Below, piece by piece: positions 47,206 to 54,925 of a stretch of DNA of 64,000 bases. The notes under the pieces are model-generated. The model worked only from the letters and a program-made list of their open reading frames with translations. It made no database searches and had not been told where the DNA came from. The position numbers were made by a program, and so were the translations under genes. How positions within the stretch are numbered: position 1 is the stretch's first letter; every line of letters begins with the position of its first letter. This stretch comes from Takakia lepidozioides (taxonomy: Eukaryota; Streptophyta; Takakiopsida; Takakiales; Takakiaceae), in NCBI GenBank assembly GCA_030704615.1, contig CM060734.1, positions 59,412,042 to 59,476,041 on the forward strand. The letters are read 5' to 3'.

Positions 47206-48651
47206 GTGGTGTGCTGGACATGTGGAGGACCCCATGTCAAGAAGGATTGCCCAGAGGGAGGCAAAGGGCCGGCACATGCACAGCCTGCACAGTTGCAGTG
47301 TGGGCATTGTGGCAAGCACTGGCATGGAGAGGCCCAGTGTTATGGTTTGCATCCTGAGTTGCGCCTAGGCCAGTTCCAAGGGAACAATGGTGACCGGGGG
47401 CGAGGTGGAGCAGCCCAGAGAGGACGAGGTGGCCAGCCACGAGGTGCAGGCCAAGGGCAAGCTCAACATGGCCAAGGACGCGGAGGTCAGGGTGTTGACC
47501 AAGGCATGGCCAACCGGCTTCAGCAGCTAGAGCAGAGGCTCACTGCAATGGCTACAGCTCAGGTGGTACCGGCTCTAAGGCCGGATGGTCCACCTCCTGC
47601 TCCTGAGGGAGGAGATATGGGAGGCATGGGATTCATGTGTGGAGCAACACTACCACTAGTGCAGGTGGAGTTTGTTGCAGCCGTGACTCGAGGAGCAGCA
47701 CGAGTTCCTGAGCCACGAGGTGCAGAGGTGGAGTTGGATCCACAGCGTGGGGAGGCAAGCCGTCAGGCTAGGCTTCCTCAGTCATTCACATTGGCGGAGA
47801 CAGTGTCGACGCCATCCATGGCACCTAGTTCTCGCCCGACTGTTATCGAGGCGGAGGTTACTATGCCATTGGGGAGAGCTACACGGGTAGCACCACTACC
47901 TAGTGTTGCCAAGGCTACGGCAGCTAGTGTGCTACTAGGAGCGGCCACATCTGTGTGCCAGGCTCTATTGTTCTTGGCTACCATGATTGCGACGCCGGGG
48001 GTAAGACCAGCTGAGGTGTTCAGGCTGGCAGCTACATTCTGTGAGAGTGGGGAGGTTACTTCATCTTCTGCGGAGATAGTGGGAGGTGTAGTGCCGGAGG
48101 GATCCTCGGATTTGAGGATCAAGACTGCCACGGCGGCGCCATGGCAAGCTGCAGCTGCCAGGTTGATGGAGCTGTTAGCTAGGCCAGCCATTGAGCGCGC
48201 CATGGTGACACCTGGAGTTGTCATGTTAGACAACCAGGATGGCATTTTCTGTTTGAGTGGACCGGCAGGCAAGAGGTACCGGCCACTGTGGGTCTTGTTG
48301 GACTCGGGAGCTCAGCCACTGATGCTGGGCAGAGCTACTATTGCAGGCTTGGGCCTCACGGAGGCGGATATGGAGCATTGTCCTTTCCAGATACAGACGT
48401 CTCTGGGAGGATCGGAACAGGCTCGGGGCATGACACGACGTGAGTTGGCTATCAGACTACGGCCGGATCACCCTACAGATGGCTCAGTGATGCGAGCCAA
48501 GGCCATTGTGACAGACGCGGTCTCATACGATGTCCTGGTTGGTGGGGCAGTGTTGTACCCCATGGGCTTCACCCTGGATTTTCGGGAGGAGTCAGCTTCC
48601 TATAGGCCTGCATGGCAGTCAGGGGAGGGCCGGCGTGTGCAGCTCCTGTGA
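47206..48651 (+). CDS. nucleocapsid zinc knuckles plus aspartic protease
   Basis: A 481-codon frame. It opens with two zinc knuckles: CWTCGGPHVKKDC (CX2CX3HX4C, a variant also used in plant gypsy elements) and CGHCGKHWHGEAQC (CX2CX4HX4C). A Gly/Arg/Gln-rich RNA-binding-like stretch and a long Ala/Thr-rich linker follow. The retropepsin is at about residues 350-460 (VLLDSGAQPLMLGRA, catalytic DSGA; then YDVLVGGAVLYPMG). The frame ends at a TGA at 48,649-48,651. Homologous sequence continues in the next frame (PVTFIGGVAVAQ), so a shift lies near 48,640. In an intact relative this would be one Gag-Pol polyprotein. Confidence 0.85.
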   Translation: MVCWTCGGPHVKKDCPEGGKGPAHAQPAQLQCGHCGKHWHGEAQCYGLHPELRLGQFQGNNGDRGRGGAAQRGRGGQPRGAGQGQAQHGQGRGGQGVDQGMANRLQQLEQRLTAMATAQVVPALRPDGPPPAPEGGDMGGMGFMCGATLPLVQVEFVAAVTRGAARVPEPRGAEVELDPQRGEASRQARLPQSFTLAETVSTPSMAPSSRPTVIEAEVTMPLGRATRVAPLPSVAKATAASVLLGAATSVCQALLFLATMIATPGVRPAEVFRLAATFCESGEVTSSSAEIVGGVVPEGSSDLRIKTATAAPWQAAAARLMELLARPAIERAMVTPGVVMLDNQDGIFCLSGPAGKRYRPLWVLLDSGAQPLMLGRATIAGLGLTEADMEHCPFQIQTSLGGSEQARGMTRRELAIRLRPDHPTDGSVMRAKAIVTDAVSYDVLVGGAVLYPMGFTLDFREESASYRPAWQSGEGRRVQLL

Positions 48652-50262
48652 CGTTCATAGGAGGAGTTGCGGTTGCCCAGCGAGGCAAGATGCCGACACT
48701 AGCAGCATTCACAACGGCAGTGAGTTGGCCTAGAGAGTTGCTTGAGGGCAACGCTCATTCAGAGAATGTACCACCTCCCCTAGAGCAGGATGACATGTAT
48801 GGTATGGCGGAGTTGCCTACCATGGTTGCTCAGACTCCATTGTGGGGCACGAGCAAGGATTTGCAGCGGGATGCTGATCGACGGGTGCAACAAGCCTGGG
48901 TGGAGGCTTTTGTACCGTCAGGAGAGGAGGAGAGTGCGGGGATTGCACCAGGACCACCTCAGTTGTCTCCATTGGACACCACACCTATTGTGTGGCAGTA
49001 TCTGGATGAAGGCATTTGTCTTCTGGACTTGTTTGGCGGGATCAGCACCGGATTGGCTGCTGTGTTACAGGCAGGTGTACGAGTTCGGCGTTACCTATAT
49101 GTGGAGAGGGATGAGACTGCACAACGCGTTTCACTTCGCCATGTTGCTCAGTTGGTGTAGCGGTACCCTGAGTTATTGTCGGTGTCTGCAATTCGTGGAT
49201 ATCAGCAGGCCTTGCCAGCGGACATTTCGTTGCTGGGGGCGCAGGATTTGGAGCGGGTTGGCTCCATTGATCTGGTAGTGGCAGGTTGGCCCTGCCAAGG
49301 GCATTCATCAACCGGGCATGGCAATGGATTGCGAGACTCGAGGTCGGGTCTGTTTTGGGAGATGGTGCGGGTTTTGCTCCACTTGCAGCTTCATCAAGCT
49401 GTATCTCTAGCATACATCTTGGAGAATTGTGCCACTGATGGGCGATTCTTGGGCCAGGGTGATGGCCAGTGTGCATCAAGTCCAGTCGTGGCTTGGGTCA
49501 GCAGTGTTGCTAGATGCAGCTACAGTGGGGTTACGGGCTCATCGTCCACGACTATGGTGGACTAACTTGATGCCACCCGCACTGCTCAAGCGTGCATTTG
49601 ATGGGGTGCAGCGGCCAGCACATCTCACAGTGGATAGCATTCTGGACACAGGGAGGCAGTCTCAGCGTGTGAGACACGATGACCGTTCGCCTTTGGCAGT
49701 GGTCAACAAGGTGGGTCAACCACGAGCAGCATTACCTACACTGCTTAGCTTCCCAGGATCGCATGCTTTCCGGGATAGTGGACCTGGCCTCCTGTGGGAT
49801 GCTCAGTTGCAATAGTTAGTGGAGCCTAATGCTGACGAGCGTGAGCGGGCAATGGGTTTTACCACAGGTACCACGGCGGTGTCGTCTCTTTCTGAGGCAT
49901 CACGTCGTCAAGTGTTGGGGCACGCAATGGATCTCAATTGCTTGACCTGGATTATCAGCTTGGCTCTGGCTGAGCAACGCAGAGTGCGGAGTACACTTCC
50001 CTCGATGGTCTCTCTGCCTACCGAGACGGTACAGGCAGTGAGTGGGGGCGAGCCGGTGAGGACCACAGGGCGTGGTCATCCATGGCACACGTGGGAGGTG
50101 CTCGAGGTTCAGAGGGAGTTGGCAGCCAAGGCGGCTGTGATAGATGAGGTTGGGGATTCTTCTCGGGTTGAGGAGGTCCTCAATGATGAGATGATGGGGC
50201 AGGATGAGGTCTTGTCATTGACTGAGCAGGCAGGGAGTACTGCTCAAGAGGTTGCAGCATAG
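48612..50262 (+). pseudogene. C5 cytosine DNA methyltransferase domain within pol
   Basis: C5 methyltransferases transfer a methyl group from S-adenosylmethionine to cytosine in DNA. Motifs are in canonical order: I, LLDLFGGISTGL (49,020-49,055); II, YVERD (~49,097); IV, GWPCQGHSSTG with catalytic Cys codon 49,293-49,295; VI, ILENC (49,416-49,430); VIII, GLRAHRPRLWWTN (~49,525-49,568); and C-terminal MGF...RRQVLGHAMDLN (~49,855-49,940), corresponding to IX/X. Motif I precedes IV and X is last, as in DNMT3 and bacterial enzymes. In-frame TAGs at 49,158 and 49,813 and a shift near 49,450 inactivate this copy. A 220-codon upstream linker joins it to protease, and a ~110-residue Glu-rich linker follows before RT. 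Confidence 0.85.
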
Positions 50263-50280
50263 CAACCACGGGACGCGTCC

Positions 50281-52488
50281 TCTACCTCTAAGCCCATTGG
50301 ACTTAAGGTTGCAGTTACGGAGGACAATTGGGAGCCTGACATTGGACCCATTGTCACCGGAGGAGAGAGACGACGTATACGGCGGTTCCTGAGGGCTTAC
50401 ATGAATTGCTTTGCCTTCAGTTTGAAGGACTTGGGAGCACTGAAGGGTCAAGAGATCCGTATTGAGTTGGCCACTGACACGCCAATCTTTTGGAGACCCT
50501 ATAGATATAGTGACATGGAGAGGTCTTTGATTCAGATGAGGACTCAAGATCTCTGGGAGGCAGGTTTGGTGGAGCTCTCTGGTGGAGAGTATGTTTCAGC
50601 CACAGTGATGCCAGCCAAGAAGGATGTCTATGGCAATTGGACGGAGAGACGTATGTGCGGTGATTACTGGCCTGTAAATCGTCAGACCAAGTCCGATAAG
50701 TATGCCATGCCAACACCAGAGGAGATCTTTGATGCCATTGGGCATGCTAAGGTCTTTAGCACTTTGGATTTACGATCCGGATATCACTAGTTGCCAATCA
50801 AGGAGGCGGACAAGCAGAAGACGACATTCTGGGGGATCAATGAGCACGGCAAGGATTGCCTATATCAGTGGCTGTTCTTACCATTTGGGCTTAAGAATGC
50901 TCATGCAGAGTTTCAGAAAGTCATGGATAGGATTCTAGCAGAGGTGGACTTTGCTCGGTGCTACATAGATGACATCATCATCTTTAGTGTTACGATGTCG
51001 TCAGGCTGATTACCACATAGACCCCACAAAATTTGGGGGAAGAGAGGAGAGGGGGGCAGGCAGAGAGTGGAAGGGATAAATGGAGTGTGGACAGGTGGGT
51101 GGGTGGTCAATTTGTTGCGTTGACTCTGTTAGACTTGCTTGTAAACATTCCATTTGCAAATGTATGTTAGATGTGAACAGAATGATTCGGGCATTGTATT
51201 CAAGTTGCTTTAGGATAAATAATACCAAAGTAACCTGCAGGCCTGATGGGATGAGCAATTCAGATTCTTTGTGTTTCCTATGGATGATTGCATGGCATGT
51301 AAATCTGATTACAGCCTGTTATGGTAATGATTTCCCTACCCCGGACATAGAACTTGGTCTTGGGGCATGGAATAAGAGGTGGGAATATTACTCTACCCTG
51401 TCATTGAAATTACACGCCAGCCCCAGATCCAAAACAGATCATGGGGCAAAAAACATGGTGTCAATAAGTGACTTGATGTGCAAAGTAGGGCAGCTAATTA
51501 TGACCTGTTGTATAAGCTGCCAAATATCAGTCCGTAACCCTGCTTTGGTGATGTTCTTTATGTAAAGAAATGCTCTTATTTTGTTCTTAAGCCTTCTATG
51601 ATCATACACCTTCAGGTGGTATTGGAGCACTTGAGAGCACACATATTGAAGTTGCATCCGGGGAAGTGCAAGTTTTTCCACAACCAGATTGAGTATCTGG
51701 GTCACATGATATATCCTGGAGGATTGGGGGTACAACAGACTAAGGTAGAGGCCATTGCACAAATTCCACGCCCCACGGATGTGAGCCGAGTTCGAGCTTT
51801 CATGGGGTTGGCAAACTATTATAGACGGTTTATCAAGGGATTTAGTACCATTGTAAAGGCTCTAACCAAGCTGACCAAGGTGGACCAGGAGTGGCAGTGG
51901 GAAGATGAGCAGGAACGAGCTTTTCAAGAGCTCAAGGCGAGGTTGACCTCAGCGCCTATCTTGAGACGACCTATCAGGGGGCGTCCCTTTCAGCTGCATA
52001 CGGATTGGAGCATGCTGGGGCTTGGAGCGGTGCTCACACAGGTGGATGATGAGGGAAGAGAGTTTGTAGTGGCTTATGCTAGCCGCTCGAACAACGTTGC
52101 AGAGGCTAAGTTCAGCTCATATGAGGGAGAGTGCTTAACTGCAGTGTGGGCCGTGGCACACTTCAGGTGCTATCTATACGACAATCTTTTCACCCTTGTC
52201 ACGGATCACCAGCCACTCAAGTGGTTGATGGAGTCAGACAAGCTTACGGGGAAGCTTGCACGGTGGGCACTCATACTCCAGGAGTATCACTTTCAGGTTG
52301 TGCATCGACTGGGTTTGGTCAATCGGGATGCGGATGGATTGAGTCGCAATCCATGCATGAGCCAGCAGGATGACACTGGAGCTCGGTGGCATGGTGAGAC
52401 GACGAGGAGATGGTGCCGGGATGGCACGCATCTGCATTTTTGTGTATCTTGGCATCGGGAGGTCAGGTTGGACCTACAACATGGATGA
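50281..52488 (+). pseudogene. reverse transcriptase and RNase H
   Basis: RT: RMCGDYWPVNRQTKSDKYAMP, then VFSTLDLRSGYH, a TAG at 50,788-50,790 where Gln is conserved, then FLPFGLKNAHAEFQKVM and CYIDDIIIFS (catalytic YIDD). A ~600-bp foreign segment (50,999-51,597) interrupts the frame just after this motif. The frame resumes at 51,598 with VVLEHLRAHILKLHPGKCKFF and thumb motifs (GLANYYRRFIKGFS). RNase H follows (FQLHTDWSMLGLGAVL, YASRSNNVAEAKFSSYEGECLTA, VTDHQPLKWLM). The last part reads HRLGLVNRDADGLSRNP, after which the frame shifts near 52,480. Confidence 0.9.
50999..51597. mobile_element. ~600-bp insert in the RT domain
   Basis: The RT reading frame runs normally to VTM (50,990-50,998), is lost, and resumes at 51,598 with IIHLQVVLEHL. 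A/T-rich non-homologous sequence lies between. ATG occurs at both edges (50,996-50,998 and 51,598-51,600), compatible with a 3-bp target duplication. Minus-strand frames inside are protein-like (KNKIRAFLYIKNITKAGLR) but unrecognised. No terminal inverted repeats or poly-A tail were found. An intron is unlikely because the ends lack clean GT-AG sites. Confidence 0.65.
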
Positions 52489-53838
52489 CTGTAGACGGAG
52501 TGTCTGAGGACCCTGAGGCTAGTGATGAGCCAGGTGGTGCCAAAGATATACATGAGGATTCGGCTGTGTTGGACTACCTCCGCACGGGAGACACGGCAGC
52601 CACTGTGACTGCCTGGGAGAGGGATCGGATCCTGCAACGAGCCAAGAGGTTCAAGTGGGAGGGGATACACCTACTTCGAGTGTAGGAGGATGGTCGGGTG
52701 AGGATTGTGCCTCACCCCACACAGCGTGCACGGTTAGTGCGGCATGCCCATGAGGAGTTGGGGCATTTTGGAGTGCGACGCACTCACAATTTACTGCAAG
52801 GGCAGTATTGGTGGCGTGGTATGCATACAGAGGTGCAACAGTTCGTGGCTAGGTGCATGGTGTGTGACAGGGTGCGTGTTTCATTCAACACCCCTACACC
52901 ACAGTTGCATCCTTTACCAATCATGGGATTGGGCTACAGGTGGAGTCTTGACTTCGCAGGACCGTTGCCACTGACTTTGCGCCACCACAGATATGTGTTG
53001 GTGATGGTGGAGCACTTCTCCAAGTGGATTGAGTTGGTTCCATTGCCTGACAAGGCTAGTGAGGGGGATGCGTATGCATTCTTGGATCGTGTGCTTAGCC
53101 GATTTGGTGCTCCAGCTGAGGTACTCACGGACCAAGGGAGAGAGTTCTTGGGGGAGTTTCAGGCCTTGTGTGATAAAGCCTTGATAGACCACCGCACCAC
53201 TTCTCGGGAACATCCTGAGGCCGATGGCTTAGCAGAGAGAGTTGTTCAGACGGTGAAGAGGGATTTGTGCAAGTATGGCTTGCAGAAGGGACACCTAGGA
53301 GATTGGGATCTTCAGGTTCCTTGGTTAGCCATGGGCTACAGTTTCAGCAAACAAGCATCACTTGCCTCCTTCTCACCATATTTCCTTCTCTTTGGCCGAG
53401 AGCCGGATTTGCCTGCAGCCATTTGTAGGGACACTGCTCAAGTCCTTAACCTTGACGATCTAGACGTGTGGGTACGTGCATGTGATCAGCGTGCAGAGTT
53501 GTTCAAGAAAGTCATGCCCATGGCTTTTGAGAACCTTGCCATTGCACATCACCGTGATACGTTGAGGTATGCCACTATACGTGGTGGAGGATATCGTCCT
53601 GGGGTTCGGAGGTTTAGCCCTGGTGACTATGTTTATTTGCAGCAGACTGCTCCTACGACTCTGGATGTTGCTACAGGGCGTGTTATTCTGAGGGTTCGAG
53701 AGGTGTTGCCCTCAGGGGTCCTGATCTTGGAGGGTCGGGATGGCATGACTTGGAAGGACCATGTGCGTAATTGTGCGCCATGTCACCTTCCCAATGTCGA
53801 TGGTAGAGTTGACCCAAACTTGGCAGTGGTACCTGCAG
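52489..53838 (+). pseudogene. integrase
   Basis: The linker frame ends at TAG 52,683-52,685, and the integrase frame continues in phase to 53,990. The zinc-binding module is H..H..CMVC (RHAHEELGHFGV to RCMVCDRVR). The catalytic core has the first Asp in SLDFAGPL, the second in LTDQGREFLG and Glu in HPEADGLAERVVQ, i.e. an intact DDE triad. A C-terminal module follows (RFSPGDYVYLQQTAPTTLD, LILEGRDGMTWKDHVRNC). The integrase proper looks undamaged in this copy apart from the TAG upstream of it. Confidence 0.92.
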
Positions 53839-53990
53839 GTTTGAGGTGCATGCTCTGTGGGTGTGCCAAAGGGGCAGCCACCATGGTGGTGTGTGATCGA
53901 TGCTCAAGGGGTTGGCATATGGGATGCTTGACACCACCTCTTGAGAAGGTTCCTGACGGAGATTGGTTGTGTCCACACTGCTTGGGATAG
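53839..53990 (+). CDS. PHD finger fused to the integrase C-terminus
   Basis: The last ~50 codons of the integrase frame form a complete C4HC3 zinc finger: CMLC, CDRC, HMGC and CPHC with standard spacing, plus the DGDWLCPHC aromatic that commonly precedes the last Cys pair. PHD fingers usually read histone H3 tails. Many plant gypsy chromoviruses carry a chromodomain at this position instead, so a role in steering integration to certain chromatin is plausible but inferred. Intact here, degraded in the copy at 31.9-32.0 kb. Confidence 0.9.
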
Positions 53991-54237
53991 TGGCAGTGGA
54001 CATGACTGGAGGCAGCTAACAAGACATGGGAGGCCAAGCTCATAGGAGTCAATACATGAGATCCCAAGCTCAAGTTCACAGGTTGCAAGACGGCGACTAA
54101 CGATGGGGCAACTCTTGCACCCGGCCTCTTGATCTATCGAGTTTGAGTGTAGTAGGGATAGTGGTGGAGGACTTAGTGAGGCTATGGTCACTATCACATC
54201 TTGTGGCTACCTGGACTTAGAGGGACCTAAGCACCAG

Positions 54238-54250
54238 CTAGGGGGGCGAT
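54238..54250 (+). other. polypurine tract
   Basis: The G-rich run CTAGGGGGGCGAT lies directly before TGTGTGGACTAG. The truncated copy has CTAGGGGGGCGCT at the same place. It is the expected plus-strand primer site and fixes the start of the LTR. Confidence 0.75.
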
Positions 54251-54755
54251 TGTGTGGACTAGTGACTACCATAGTGGGCAGCATAGTGGCAGCCTAGTGA
54301 CTGGCTAGTTGTAGCCTAGTGGTTGGACTAGTGGTGGACTAGTGGTATACTAGTGTGTGGTGTGCACATGTGTTGTGTGGTTTTGGACAGCGATGTAGTT
54401 GTGTAGCGATATGTATGCGCACGACTGCTGTCAAGTTATTTTACCACTAGTGTAAAACTAGCTAGGAAATAGCTAGTTTTTACATATTGACATTTGGGAT
54501 TGGCCCAAGTGTCAATCCAGGGGTCAAGGCAGATTTAGGCCCTGGAGTGGTTATCTTCACGGCAAGCGTGGGAGGCTCATCTTTCTCGAGTTGAGCCTCA
54601 CCGCGCCTAGCTATGGCGCCGTAGTGTGGATTCCCCATGGGGTGGGATGCACTTGGCTTGACTTGTATTTGAGTGATGAGGTTATATATGCATGAATTTA
54701 TGCTTCAGCTTTGTGAGCTCGCATGAGCTTGTGCTTGTATTCTTCTTCTTTATCA
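54251..54755 (+). repeat. full LTR (a+b order)
   Basis: 505 bp, starting TGTGTGGACTAG and ending TTTATCA, so TG...CA. The a part is 54,251-54,428, built from CTAGTGG words and ending GTATGCGCACGACTGC. The b part is 54,429-54,755. The a/b point is exactly where the insertion itself starts at 42,735. Confidence 0.85.
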
Positions 54756-54756
54756 T

Positions 54757-54921
54757 TGTGTGGACTAGTGACTGCCATAGTGGGCAGCATAGTGGCAGCC
54801 TAGTGACTAGCTAGTTGTAGCCTAGTGGTTGGACTAGTGGTATACTAGTGTGTGGTGTGCATATGTGTTGTGTGGTTTTGGACAGCGATGTAGTTGTGTA
54901 GCGATATATATGCGCACGATA
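54757..54921 (+). repeat. extra partial LTR (a part) forming the right insertion end
   Basis: Separated from the full LTR by a single T, this repeats 54,251-54,425 with a 12-bp deletion and a few changes, and ends GCGCACGAT before the AGGT target duplication. The same arrangement exists at 31,122-30,972 and, in diverged form, in the 11.3-11.8-kb solo repeat. Confidence 0.85.
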
Positions 54922-54925
54922 AGGT

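Larger units (their letters stand above)
42735..54921 (+). mobile_element. Ty3/gypsy retrotransposon carrying a DNA methyltransferase and a PHD finger
   Basis: A 12.2-kb element nested in a LINE. In order: left terminal repeat (b part only), self-complementary primer site, 3-kb repeat-rich leader, Gag, two zinc knuckles, aspartic protease, C5 cytosine methyltransferase, RT interrupted by a ~600-bp insert, RNase H, integrase, PHD finger, polypurine tract, full LTR (a+b), one extra T, partial LTR (a). The b copies at each end differ at about five of 327 positions, so it is moderately young. The coding part carries in-frame stops at 46,958, 49,158, 49,813, 50,260, 50,788 and 52,683 and frameshifts near 47,200, 48,640, 49,450 and 52,480. 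The copy is non-autonomous. Confidence 0.92.

Noticed and set aside
48990-49960. Methyltransferase as a host gene or bacterial contamination
   Set aside because: It is in collinear order between protease and RT of the same element, with the element's ends and target duplications on both sides, in plant DNA with no bacterial gene context.
49158-50790. TAG codons as programmed readthrough signals between polyprotein domains
   Set aside because: Some fall inside domains (methyltransferase and RT) rather than at domain borders, and frameshifts accompany them. Mutational decay is simpler.
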